Positions 41,069 to 51,622 of a DNA stretch of 64,000 bases are shown piece by piece. The notes beneath the pieces were generated by a model. That model had not been told where the DNA came from. It saw only the letters and a program-made list of their open reading frames with translations, and did no database searches. Made by a program: the position numbers and the translations under genes. Position 1 is the first letter of the stretch. Every line of letters begins with the position of its first letter. Origin of the DNA: Flaccisagitta enflata (lineage: Eukaryota > Chaetognatha > Sagittoidea > Aphragmophora); the NCBI GenBank assembly GCA_965153355.1, contig OZ231128.1, positions 27,280,001-27,344,000 of the forward strand. The letters are read 5' to 3'.

Positions 41069-42632
41069 TTAGGTGGTGGAGGTGGCCTGGGTGAAATATG
41101 CTTGATTGTTGCATGATAACTACCACTGTGTAGCTGATTTGGGTGCGTTTAGGTGGTGGAGGTAGCCTGGGTGGAATATGCTTGATTGTTGCTTGATAAC
41201 TACCACTGTGTAGCTGATTTGGGTGGTTTTAGGTGGTGGAGGTGGCCTGGGTGAAATATGCTTGGTCGTTGCTTGATAACTACCACTGTCTAGCTGATTT
41301 GGGTGGTTTTAGGTGGTGGAGGTGGCCTGGGTGAAATATGCTTGATTGTTGCATGATAACTACCAGTGTATAGCTGATTTGGGTAGTTATAGGTGGTGGA
41401 GGTGGCCTGGGTGAAATATGCTTGATCGTTGCTTGATGTCTACCACTGTGTAGCTGATTTAAGTGTTTTTAGGTGGTGGAGGTGGCCTGGGTGAAATATG
41501 CTTGATCATTGCTTGATTACTATCACTATGTTGCTGATTTGGGTGGTTTTAAGTGGTGGAGGTGCCCTGGGTGAAATATGCTTGATTGTTGCTTGATAAC
41601 TACCACTGTGTAGCTGATTTGGGTGGTTTAGGTGGTGGAGGTGGCCTGGGTGTAATATGCTTGATCTTTGCTTGATAACTACCACTGCATAGCTGATTTG
41701 GGTTGTTTTAGGTGGCGGAGGTGGCCTGGGTGAAATATGCTTGATCATTGCTTGATAACTACCACTGTGTAGCTGATTTGGGTGGTTTTAGGTGGTGGAG
41801 GTGGCCTTGGTGAAATATGCTTGATCGTTGCTTGATAACTACCACTGTGTAGCTGATTTGGGTGGTTTTAGGTGGCGGAGGTGGCATGGCCGAAATATGC
41901 TTGATCGTTTCTTGATAACTACAACTGTGTAGCTGATTTGGGTGGTTTTAGGTGGTTGAGGTGGCTTGGGTAAATTATGCTTGTTCTTTGCATGGTAACT
42001 ACCACTGTGTAGCTGATTTGGTGGAGGTGGCTTGGGTGAAATACGCTCGATCCTTGCTTGATAACTACCACTGTGTTGCTGATTTGGGTGGTTTAAGGTG
42101 GTGGAGGTGGCCTGGGTGAAATATGCTTTATCGTTGCTTGATAACTACCATTGTGTAGCTGATTTGGGTGGTTTTAGGTGGTGGAGGTGGCCTGGGTGAA
42201 TAATGCTTATTTGTTGCTTGATAACTTCCACTGTGTAGGTGATTTGGGTGGTTTTAGGTAGTGGAGGTGGCCTGGGTGAAATATGCTTGATCATTGCTTG
42301 ATAACTACCACTGTGTAGCTGATTTGGATGGTTATAGGTGGTGGAGGTGGCCTGGGTGAAATATGCTTGATCGTTGCTTGATAACTACCACTGTGTAGCT
42401 GATTTGGGTGGTTTTAGGGGGTAGAGGTGGCCTGGGTGAAATATGCTTGATCGTTGTTTGATAACTACCACTGTGTAGCTGATTTGGGTGGTTTTAGGTG
42501 GTGGAGGTGGCCTGGGTGGAATATGCTTGATCGTTGCTTGATAACTACCACTGTGTAGCTGATTTGGGTGGTTTTAGTTGGTGGAGGTGGCCTGGGTGAA
42601 ATATGCTTGATCGTTGTCTGCCAACTACCACT
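41069..42632 (+). repeat. 80-bp satellite, about 19-20 units
   Basis: Head-to-tail units of about 80 bp: AGGTGGTGGAGGTGGCCTGG, GTGAAATATGCTTGATCGTT, GCTTGATAACTACCACTGTG, TAGCTGATTTGGGTGGTTTT. One unit near 42,020 is shortened. The array stops at a HINE distal end (CTGCTCCAGCCCAACCGTTG then CGACTGGATTGCC, to about 42,688), so it probably expanded inside or beside a HINE. Not CRISPR: there are no spacers. Confidence 0.92.
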
Positions 42633-42690
42633 GCGCTGCTCCAGCCCAACCGTTGGCGACTGGATTGCCTCATACCCGGCCTTGTTTAAA
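42633..42690 (+). repeat. HINE-like distal end
   Basis: CTGCTCCAGCCCAACCGTTG, GCGACTGGATTGCCTCATAC, CCGGCCTTGTT. The palindrome end expected to its left is not seen; the satellite is there instead. Confidence 0.65.
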
Positions 42691-42784
42691 ATATTCTTAT
42701 TTCTCATTGGCTTGAGCTAAAAATGCTAGATTGGTTTGAAATGATGGATAATAATGGATAATGGAAAATGCATAATTTGTATAT

Positions 42785-42933
42785 TTCTAGACGCGGACAC
42801 GCGACTCTACACCTTGCCGTGTCGGTCGGTCCGTCGGTCCGTCGGTCACATTTTTGAATTCCGAGCGGTTTGTGCATTACTGCTCCTGCCCAACCGTCTG
42901 CGACTGAATTGCTGTGTTTCCAGCCTTGTTTTT
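42785..42933 (+). repeat. HINE-like element, subfamily A (intact)
   Basis: TAGACGCGGACACGCGACTC, GTCGGTCGGTCCGTCGGTCC, ATTCCGAGCGGTTTGTGCAT, CTGCTCCTGCCCAACCGTCT and GCTGTGTTTCCAGCCTTGTT. Confidence 0.85.
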
Positions 42934-43226
42934 CTTAGACCAATTTGGCGTTAGTAATTCAAGATGTTTGGTAACCAGTGCAACTTCAAGAAAAGCCGCC
43001 TCCAAAAAAAAGAACCAAATGTTTAAGGCTAAAACTGTAGCGGCTTTCTTTACTTCTAATGAATGTTGTGGACAAGTCATTAAAGCAAGACCGCTGAAAT
43101 TTGTAGATTACGTGATTCAAACATCATTAGAAATTCTTTTGAATTGACAGCATAACTCAATAGAAGAAAAAGCAATGCGTGGTCACCAACACTTGTTACC
43201 CCATTTCTTAAAATTTGTTATCTCAT

Positions 43227-43334
<108 letters not shown>

Positions 43335-43347
43335 TTTCATATTTCAG

Positions 43348-43689
43348 CATTCCCTCATAAAGTGTCTGAGCCTCATCAGCGTGTCATTGGATTGCAACCG
43401 ATATTCAAGAATGGTTGGGACAGCGCAACTCACTTTCCTGTTGGTGCCTTTTTTACTGGCGGCGTGATTGATAATCAACTAATCCTCTGGGGTGGTTACC
43501 AGTGGCAAAGCGATGGCAGTGGGTTTGATCTACTCCTTGACAAGTGGGTTTACACTTTCAATCTTAGTCAAAGTAGCAATGCAGATCATGGATGGAAAAT
43601 AATCTCAGCGAAAGGTCAAGCCCCTCTAACCAGAATTGGTACCGCCGCGACAGTGAACAATGGAAAAATCTACATCTTTGGAGGCGAAC
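43348..43689 (+). CDS. Kelch exon (EGF-kelch gene)
   Basis: Acceptor CATATTTCAG, donor CGAAC|GTAACA, phase 1 at both ends, 342 bp. The first codon is completed by the G from an EGF exon. The peptide runs from FPHKVSEPHQRVIG through two kelch-type segments: PVGAFFTGGVIDNQLILWGG (hydrophobic strand then GG) with the later W of LDKWVYTFNL, and LTRIGTAATVNNGKIYIFGG. These match the kelch pattern of a GG doublet followed by spaced Y and W. Continuing past the donor gives a stop after 15 residues, which supports splicing there. It supplies the start of a beta-propeller after the EGF stalk. Very close upstream CT/CA repeats may affect its inclusion. Confidence 0.8.
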
Positions 43690-43980
43690 GTAACATCTTT
43701 GCCATAAATATATGGACACCTACACTAGACTAAAGCTGATAGTCCATGAAAGATAAGCAAAATAGCGAAATGCCTAATCAAGCCCGATTGGGCAACGTCG
43801 CGTCATCAACAACATTAAGATAGGTAGTGATTACCGTATCATCATCACCTGATTCAGCAATATTTCAGATTTAACAGCCAGGTTTCCTTGGTTCCAAATT
43901 TTTACAGGCTTTGTATCGACAATTTTACTCGGTTTATCAACACCTGAATTGATATTCCATCCTATATCAGGGATGACATC
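43690..43980. other. Intron after kelch exon 1
   Basis: Non-coding, no element end recognised. A small exon of length 1 mod 3 is expected somewhere between here and 60,828. Confidence 0.45.
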
Positions 43981-44946
43981 TAACCTTGGGGAAATAAAAA
44001 ATGGCGGAATTTTGAAAGCTAATTCTATCTACCTTAAATTGAGAAAAATTAATTAAAATCGGTGATGTTTAGAAAGCTCTTTGAAAGATCTTTCACTTGA
44101 GTCGTGTCTGGAAACTCTGTCTCAAACCGTTTAAAAGTTAGAGCTATTTAAATGAGACTACCCCTTTTTTGCTCTGACCTCATGTGAAGAGTGATTGCTC
44201 AAAAAAGAATATCCAAAAACCATAGTTAAACTTCTCTGATTTAGATGAAATTTGAACTGAAAGCAATACATACCTTCATCTAACAGCTCCTAAAAAATTA
44301 TCCAAATTGGACAATTTTTTATATCCTTTTTATCATGAGAAAGATTTGGAAATTTTCAAGAAAAACCCGAGGTAATGAGACAACAACCTGTTTCTTTTTA
44401 AATCATTTTGACTATGAAAATTTGATAAAAATCACATCAAATTCATGATGGTTTTTAAGCTCTGGGAAAGATCTCTAGGCTGGATCATCAAAGAAAATGT
44501 TTTGTTAAGACAGTAGAGAAATATACGCAACTGAAGCGAAGGATGTCAATCTTGGTTTGTTTTTCTAAGATCTGGAATAAAAAAAGTATGAAAACCATAG
44601 TAAAAATCATCCGATTAACACAAAAGTTTAACTGGTATGAGGCGACATACAACCTAATCACCACCTAAAATTTTGTGGCAATCGGATTAAGTCTTCTATC
44701 TTTATTATGACTTTAAATTTTTTTTCCAATTCCTTTCCATTGAGATATGGGCAGACCAGAAAATGTGTAGTTTTATTCAAATCACTGTAGCTTCCAAACC
44801 ATTTGAGCTAGAATTTCCAGATACAACCCAAATGAAAGATTTTTCAAAGAGCTTTCCAGGCATCACCAATTTCAACCTATTTTTCTTATGTTGAGGTTCA
44901 GAAGAGAGGTTTTAAAAATCCGCCATTTTTTATTTCCCCAAGGTTA
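43981..44946. mobile_element. Long-TIR MITE, mariner-like, 966 bp
   Basis: TAACCTTGGGGAAATAAAAA then ATGGCGGA on the left, inverted as TCCGCCATTTTTTATTTCCC then CAAGGTTA on the right, consistent with TA duplications. Inverted similarity continues inward: a CTCTTTGAAAGATCTTTCAC block near 44,090 faces TGAAAGATTTTTCAAAGAGC near 44,833. No transposase frame. It is the best-preserved context of the dispersed motif. Confidence 0.7.
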
Positions 44947-45960
44947 CTCAATTCATCTCAATTGATAATTTCTTTTAAATCAAAACTTTGAGTTCAACAT
45001 TAATATATCTTGATAAATTCAAAAATATCTTTGGAGAAAAATTATGAAAAAGAAATAGTTTGGGTATAAAGACATCGATTTTTAAATCAAGCACTGATTA
45101 ACTAAACATAAAGACACTATAAAAAGATGCGGCATCATGAACTACCAGGTCATGAGCGTGAGGTGACGGATTCTGTTATGCTTCTACTCATAGATGCCTT
45201 ATATCTCGGATTATATGCAATAATGCATACTGATTGTCTCTTAAAGAGTAAAGATTCACGCTTTTTATATCAAATTTTCATCAAAATTGGTCAAGTGGTT
45301 TATATTTTAAAAGTTTTTGAAGCAAAAACTAAACTTCGCTCAATGACCGAAATTTCAACGAAAATTGTGTAAGATTGCATAATCAAATCACTTTCTTTTT
45401 TGAACAGTATGAGGTCGAAAACAGTAATGATTGAGTATGAAAAACATTTGATGCATTTTGTCAAATCATCTTTTGTTTACCCTGTCATCAGATACAACTG
45501 CAACCAGCGAAACCCTCATGGTGCCCATAGTAATCTTTTTGAGTGATTCAGATTTATTTTGTTTGAATGCACAAAACCTACCATTTTTTCATGTAAAATT
45601 TCAAAGCTTTGGCATTGGCGTTTTGGTTTCTACATGATTTTGAAATCTAGTAAAATTTCTTTTTTTTTTTTTCAATTTTCATTTTTTTTTTTCAGCAGAT
45701 TTTTCATGATTAATCCTTTTTACATTGGCTCAGGTTCAGCTTTTTTGGCCATATAGGTCATAAATTGATCATCCTCTTGACTTATGAATTTTTTTTTCAC
45801 CCCATATTTCGACTGTTTCCAGCTTTCATCAGGGAATGGACCTGAATGAACATGAAATTTTCTACATATCAACGCCGAGGATTTCAAACTAGCGACATTT
45901 CAATCCATACATGGCCCTATTTCATACTTCACAATCCTCTTTTTTTCCACCTGAACAGAG
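44947..45960. other. Intron, AT-rich
   Basis: No exon, RNA gene or element end could be supported. An 81-residue frame at 45,127-45,372 has no recognisable domain and lacks splice borders in a matching phase. Confidence 0.45.
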
Positions 45961-46177
45961 TTTTTAGTCGCGTGCTACGCGACTCTACAATCCGCTTTGT
46001 CGGTCCGTCCGTCCGTTGGTACGTCGGTCCGTCGGTCCGTCGGTCCGTCACACTTTACTTTTTTTGGGTTTTTGCGGTCTTTGGCCTTACTGCTCCTGCC
46101 CAAATGATGGAGTGGCCTTAAATATGGCCCCTGCCCACCCGCACGCGACTTCGGTAGTCGTGTATCCAGCCTTGTTT
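45961..46177 (+). repeat. HINE-like element, subfamily A (intact, 217 bp)
   Basis: TTTTTAGTCGCGTGCTACGC, (GGTCCGTC)n, CACACTTTACTTTTTTTGGG, CTGCTCCTGCCCAAATGATG, CCCTGCCCACCCGCACGCGA, CTTCGGTAGTCGTGTATCCA, GCCTTGTT. One of the most complete copies. Confidence 0.88.
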
Positions 46178-46781
46178 TTCTCCAACTAGCTTTGACCTTG
46201 AATTATGGTGCATTTTTTAAATAACTTCATGAAAAATCTTGCCAAGAATAAAGAATGATCTGACAAAAAACCAAGACAACCTTTTGAAATTGAAGAAAAC
46301 AACTGTTTGTCATATGAATTTCATCAGTTTGATGAGTACTTTAAAAGATGCATAAACTGTGACTTTTTTTTTCATTCAAGACCAATCCGGCCGTTTTTGC
46401 TTTATTCTTTTAAAAATGACATTGATTTAGGGTTAAATCTGTCTGTTTATCTGTATTTTGCAAAGCCTTTCTTGGTGCTGACCATATTTTCACTCAAAAT
46501 GATGTTCAGGCCAAACTGCTTAAATTAGTGCTAAGAAATTTTGCGTGAGTAATTGGTAGGTTATGCTCTTTCATTTAGCACCAATTAAAATATCTAAAAA
46601 AGAATACTCTAGGCACAATAAAGGTTCTTCTGATTGCAGTCGTAATTGATGACAGGATAAGATTAATCTTGTGCCTCTGGCTCAAAATATTGCAAAATAA
46701 GAGCATGGGAAAAAAAGGTCCATTTTCTCATGAAATGAGAAAAGTGGCAGGAGAAATGTTTTTAATCAATTATACAGTAGA
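46178..46781. other. Intron, non-coding
   Basis: AT-rich, nothing recognised. Confidence 0.4.
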
Positions 46782-46816
46782 TTCTGTCTAGACTTGAGAC
46801 ATCTCGGTGAATGGAC
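46782..46816 (+). repeat. Solo terminal repeat of the tRNA-core MITE
   Basis: TA then CAGTAGATTCTGTCTAGACT and TGAGACATCTCGG. Only the end remains; a HINE follows at 46,828. Confidence 0.55.
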
Positions 46817-46827
46817 CATATTTTCAG

Positions 46828-46962
46828 TTGCGGACACGTACCTTCCTGTATTAGTAGATCGGTACGTTGGTAAAAAATATTTCTAAAATTGTGAGCGGTT
46901 TTTCGCATTACTGCTCCTGCCCAACCGTCCGCAACTGGATTGCCTTGAATCCGGCTTTGTTT
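46828..46962 (+). repeat. HINE-like element, subfamily A, reduced GTCY tract
   Basis: TTTCAGTTGCGGACACGTAC, GATCGGTACGTTGG, ATTGTGAGCGGTTTTTCGCA, CTGCTCCTGCCCAACCGTCC, GCCTTGAATCCGGCTTTGTT. Confidence 0.7.
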
Positions 46963-47055
46963 TCATGAAGATTACTTTTTCTTTTTTCTTTCTCTTTGAC
47001 CGAATTGAGAGTGTCTGTAATTCACATTGGTAGTAGAAGGGAGGGTCACCGATCT

Positions 47056-48594
47056 TTTTTTAGTCGCGTGCACGCTCAGTCAGTTGATCCGTCGGTCGGT
47101 CCGTCGGTCCATCTGTAACACTTAGCTTTTTTGTATCGTCTACAGTCATTTGGGGTCATCTTAAGCCATTTTAAGTCATTTTTAGTCATTCTAAGTCATT
47201 TTAAGTTATTCTACGTCATTCTAAGTTATTCTAAGTCACTTTTTTACGATTGGAATTTTTGTCATTTTTTGTCATTTTACATCATTTTACATCATTTTAG
47301 GTCATTTTAAGTCATTCTTAGTCATTCTGAGCCACTAAAAGTCATTCTGAGTCCCTATAAGTGATTCCAAGTCCATAGCACTAAGCTTTTTTCGCAGTTT
47401 TACATTGTTATTAGTCTGGTTTAGATCTGGTTTAAGTTTGGTAAAGGTCTGGTTTAAGTCTGGTTTAAGTCCGGTTTAAGTCTGGTTTAAGTCTGGTTTA
47501 AGGTCTGGTTAAGGTCTGGTTAAGGTCTGGTTAAGGTCTGGTTTAAGTCTGGTTTAAGTCTGCTTTAAGTCTGGTTTAGGTCTGGTTTAATTCTGGTTTA
47601 AGTCTGGTTTAAGTCTGGTTTAAGTCTGGTTTGAGTCTGGTTTGAGTCTGGTTTGAGTCTGGTTTGAGTCTGGGTTGAGTCTTGTTTTAGTCTGGTTTTT
47701 GTCTGGTTTAAGTCTGGTTTAAGTCTGGTTTTAGTCTGGTTTTAGTCTGGTTTTAGTCTGGTTTAAGTCTGGTTTTAGTCTGGTTTTAATCTGGTTTGAG
47801 TCTGGTTTGAGTCTGGGTTGAGTCTTGTTTTAGTCTGGTTTTTGTCTGGTTTAAGTCTGGTTTAAGTCTGGTTTTAGTCTGGTTTTAGTCTGGTTTTAGT
47901 CTGGTTTAAGTCTGGTTTAAGTCTGGTTTAGTCTGGTTTAGGTCTGGTTTAAGTCTGATTTAAGTCTGGTTTAAGTCTGGTTTAAGTCTGGTTCAAGTCT
48001 GGTTTAAGTCTGGTTTGAGTCTGGTTTGAGTCTGGTTTAAGTCTGGTTTAAGTCTGGTTTAGGTCTGGTTAAAGTCTGGTTTAAGTCTGGTTTAGGTCTG
48101 GTTTGAGTCTGGTTTGAGTCTGGTTTGAGTCTGGTTTGAGTCTGGGTTGAGTGTGGGTTGAGTCTGGTTTGAGTCTGGTTTGAGTCTGGTTTAAGTCTGG
48201 TTTAAGTCTGGTTTAAGTCTGGTATTATTCTGGTTTTAGTCTGGTTTAAGTCTAGTTTAAGTCTGGTTTAAGTCTGGTTTAGGTCTGGTTTAGGTCTGGT
48301 TCAGGTCTGGTTTAAGTCTGGTTTAAGTCTGGTTTAGGTCTGGTTTAAGTCTGGTTTAAGTCTGGTTTAAGTCTGGTTTAAGTCTGGTTTAAATCTGGTT
48401 AAAGTCTGGTTTAAATCTGGTTTAAGTTTGGTTTCAGTCTGGTTTCAGTCTGGTTTAAGTCTGGTTTAAGTCTGGTTTAAGTCTGGTTTAAGTCTGGTTT
48501 AAGTCTGGATTAGGCTAATAAAGTGATACAGTAAGGAGTCAGGTCAATTCAGATGTCTTTGTCTCGCACGCGACTTATAAGTGTTGGCCTTGTT
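47056..48594 (+). repeat. HINE-like element, subfamily D, with 1.1-kb internal minisatellite
   Basis: Starts TTTAGTCGCGTGCACGCTCA with GTCGGTCGGTCCGTCGGTCC, goes through TCATTCTAAG units (47,150-47,350), then a long array of TCTGGTTTAAG/TCTGGTTTGAG units, and ends GTCTCGCACGCGACTTATAA then GTGTTGGCCTTGTTT. The ends match 23,782-24,155, so about 1.3 kb of tandem DNA lies inside one element. Confidence 0.85.
47404..48515 (+). repeat. TCTGGTTTAAG minisatellite, about 100 units
   Basis: Units of 11 bp, occasionally 10 or 12, with variants TCTGGTTTGAG, TCTGGTTTTAG and TCTGGTTTAGG clustered in blocks. A block with CTTGTTTTAGTCTGGTTTTT occurs at about 47,680 and again at 47,825, showing block duplication. 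Confidence 0.95.
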
Positions 48595-48815
48595 TTAGTA
48601 CTCGATGGAAAATATGGGTTTTAGGGTCAACAGTAACCTGAAAAGCAGGGCTAAGCCTAAGGATGCGCAGGATTTCCAAGAGCGTTCGCGTTTGCGTTTT
48701 CCAGCAGCTTGCGCATCGCGTTACGCATCGCATCCAATGTTTTTGGTTGCTAATGCGTTCGCGTTACGCGTTTTCAACGCTTCCTACACTTTTTCTTTTT
48801 GAGAGAAAGAAGAAA
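48595..48815. other. Short non-coding stretch with palindromic CG-containing repeats
   Basis: GCGTTCGCGTTTGCGTTTTC and TAATGCGTTCGCGTTACGCG resemble 50,575-50,710 (TGCGAACGCTTTTGTAAGGA), suggesting an inverted pair of one small family around the 48.8-50.5 kb block. Confidence 0.4.
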
Positions 48816-48823
48816 AAAACTGA

Positions 48824-48898
<75 letters not shown>

Positions 48899-49026
48899 GA
48901 AGAAAGGCAGTATAAAAGGAAGGAAGAAATAAGGACGGGAGAAAAGAAAAAGAAAGAAAGAAAGAAAGAGAGAGAGAAAGAGAGAAAGGAAGAAAAAAGG
49001 AAGGGAAGAAATAAGGAAAGAAGAAA

Positions 49027-49073
<47 letters not shown>

Positions 49074-49180
49074 GAAAGAAAGAAAGAAACAAAGGAGAAA
49101 AAAGAGAAAGAAAAAAGGAACGAGGAAGACAGAAAAAAGAAAAGAAGGAAAGAATTAAAGAAAGAGGAGAAATCCGAATA
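48816..49180. repeat. (AAAG)n/(GAAA)n purine tract
   Basis: Nearly pure (GAAA)n at 48,826-48,897, then degenerate GAAAGA units to about 49,170. Phe/Leu/Ser-rich frames on the - strand are not genes. Confidence 0.9.
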
Positions 49181-49209
49181 ATTGAATTCCTGAAAGAATA
49201 GAAAAATCA

Positions 49210-49548
49210 AGTGACGCGGGGTCACAATATTGTGAATGGGTGGGCAACCCCCATTCACACCTAACGCCCCACCCAATCCCTCCCCAACACAGACACATAC
49301 ACAACAAGTGAGGCAGGGTCACAACATTGTTGCAGATGGGTAGGCAGGGGCATCCCACACCCATCTACACCCCAATGCCCCACATACGCAAAAAATATGC
49401 AAAGAATACGCAAAAAAAACACAAAAACCCCCTTTTCCACTTTTTGACTCATGCTGACAGACTGACGGACCGACAGACCAACTTACCAATGAATTGATGG
49501 ACCGACAGACAAAGCCTTTTATAAAGTTGCATGTCCGCAACTAAAAAA
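49210..49548 (-). repeat. HINE-like element, subfamily C (long form)
   Basis: GTGACGCGGGGTCACAATAT, two C-rich CCCATTCACACCTAACGCCC-type spacers, TTTTCCACTTTTTGACTCAT, GAC tract, GACAAAGCCTTTTATAAAGT, TGCATGTCCGCAACTAAAAA. A small inner duplication of the GGGTCACAA..TTG block gives its length. Confidence 0.75.
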
Positions 49549-49726
49549 CTTCCAAAAATATAATTTTCCCACTTTTTGACTCGTGCTGAAGGAGCAATGG
49601 ACGGAAAGACAAAGCCTCTTTTAGAGAGACTATGAATTTGCATCTGTTCTAGGCGGACAAACAACCTCCCCTCTCCAAGCATATGCTCCCACACACATAC
49701 ATACACACGCGCACACACACACACAT

Positions 49727-49810
<84 letters not shown>

Positions 49811-49873
49811 CCGCACCATCTAACAAACCAATTCATTAATGAACAAAGGGATGGATGGACAAGAGAAAGAAAG
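49549..49873. repeat. HINE scrap and (CA)n microsatellite
   Basis: A second TTTTCCCACTTTTTGACTCG..GACAAAGCCTCTTTTAGAGA piece at 49,564-49,630, then (CA)n at about 49,687-49,808. Confidence 0.8.
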
Positions 49874-50238
49874 AACAAGGCCAACACCTATAAGTCGCGT
49901 GCGAGACTTACAGACAAAGAATGACTTAGAATGACTTAGAATGACTTTCAATGACTTAGAATGACCTAAAATGACCAAAATTGACATAAAATGACTAAAA
50001 ACCCTAATGACCAAAAATGACTTAATATAACTTAAATTGACTTAAAATGACTTAAAATGACTTAGAATGACTCAAAATGACTTAGAATAAGTATAAATGA
50101 CTTAAAACAACTTAAAATGACCTAAAAGTTGACGTTATAGTACAAAAAAGTAAAGTCTGACGGACGGACGGACGGACCGACGGACGGACTGACGGACCGA
50201 CAAAGCGGGTTGTAGAGTCGCGTGCACGCGACTAAAAA
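49874..50238 (-). repeat. HINE-like element, subfamily D (intact, inverted)
   Basis: AACAAGGCCAACACCTATAA then GTCGCGTGCGAGAC, about 18 AATGACTTAG/AATGACTTAA units, GTTGACGTTATAGTACAAAA, (GGAC)n, CAAAGCGGGTTGTAGAGTCG, CGTGCACGCGACTAAAAA. Mirror of 23,782-24,155. Confidence 0.88.
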
Positions 50239-50333
50239 TTTCCGAGTTGCAGAAGAATAAAACATGTAGGGATGTCTTTTTTTTTTCAATGTCTGCATGT
50301 TTTGAATTTAAACATCTAGGACAAAGTCAAGGA

Positions 50334-50565
50334 AAACAAGGCCGGATACACGGCTACCCCAGTCGCGTTTGGGTGGGCAGGGGCCATAATTGAGGTTACC
50401 AGATCATTTGAGCAGGAGCAGTGAAGCCAAAAATCCCAAATACCCAAAAACAGTAAAGTGTGACAAGTGGACCGACGGACGGACCGACGGACCGACGGAC
50501 CTACAGACCGACGGACCGACGGACCGACAAAGCAGGGTGTAGAGTTGCGTAGCAAGCGACTAGAA
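50334..50565 (-). repeat. HINE-like element, subfamily A (intact)
   Basis: AACAAGGCCGGATACACGGC, GGGTGGGCAGGGGCCATAAT, ATTTGAGCAGGAGCAGTGAA, CAAAAACAGTAAAGTGTGAC, (GACG)n, GGTGTAGAGTTGCGTAGCAA then GCGACTAGAAA. Confidence 0.85.
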
Positions 50566-51418
50566 AGAAGGGATGCGAACGCTTTTGTAAGGATGCGCTT
50601 TTGCATCCACTCTTATATTTCATCAAATGCGTTCACATCCTTATCCGCATTTAGCCAAATCTCGCGCATCCTGTGCGTTCGCATTCGCATCCCGGATCGC
50701 ATCCTTACCCCTGCAGTGAAAAGTGTGCCAAGTTACCTTAATGAAACTGTCATTTGATGCGTCGGTCTGCGTGTGTCTGAGCACTTCGCTAAGAGGCAAG
50801 ATTAAAGTTGAGCTAACCAGCAGCTATTCCTGATCTATGGCACGCTGCCATTGATTTCAAATTGTGTTTCATGATGAGAAAACAGGATCCAAAGGCTATC
50901 CCTGATTTTTCTATTAGCAGATGTGACAAAATTTAAAAATTTTTGACAGAATGGAGCCAGAGAAGTAATATATGCTTATGTTAGGTTTAGATAAAAAAAG
51001 AGAGGGTTAGAGAGAGAGAGAGAGGTATCTAGGTACAGGCTGTGGACTGTCTGAGAAAGAGGAAGAAGCCAGTTATCTTCCTCTAACCCAGGCCGTATTT
51101 GAATCAAAGACTTATTAAAGGATGCTTTATTGCCCATGCTATCTGGTTGCCATGGAAACACATTTTCATGTCACGGCGTCCAGGAACAAACCCTTGGTCT
51201 TATAAAGTTCTCAAGACTTCTGACCTGGTGAAATGTCTTTCCTGATGCATTTGCTACATATCAAAGACCAAATAAAGATCGGCTTGGAAGAAAAGAATAG
51301 CAACGAAGTATTATTATAGTTCCGACAGTTGAAACTGTGTTCATAAAAAATGAACAAAGTTGTGACGTCGCAACCTCGTGAAGAATTGAACAACAGCGCC
51401 TCATTTGACTGTCGTAAC
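50566..51418. other. Intron, non-coding
   Basis: CG-containing TGCGTTCGCATTCGCATCCC repeats at 50,590-50,710 relate to 48,680-48,780. The remainder is unique; no gene seen. Confidence 0.4.
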
Positions 51419-51595
51419 TACAGGGTTTTTCACGCCAACACGCATTGGTTCGTCCGTCCGTCCGTCACATTTTACTTTTCTGGAGTTTTTGCGGTCTTGA
51501 GCCTCCCTGCTCCTTCCCAAATGATGGAGTGACGTCATATATGGCCCCTGCCTACCCGCAAGCAACTTAGGTAGCCGTGTATCCGGCCTTGTTAA
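51419..51595 (+). repeat. HINE-like element, subfamily A, with damaged first end
   Basis: CACGCCAACACGCATTGGTT replaces the palindrome. Then CGTCCGTCCGTCCGTCACAT, TTTTACTTTTCTGGAGTTTT, CTTCCCAAATGATGGAGTGA, ACTTAGGTAGCCGTGTATCC and GGCCTTGTTAA. Confidence 0.75.
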
Positions 51596-51622
51596 TTGAG
51601 ATATTACGTGCTCGGTTTTAGG

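Noticed and set aside
41069-42632. Possible CRISPR-like array
   Set aside because: Units are contiguous with no spacers, and the context is eukaryotic.
48764-49276. Phe/Ser/Leu-rich membrane-like protein on the - strand
   Set aside because: It is a translation of the (GAAA)n tract.
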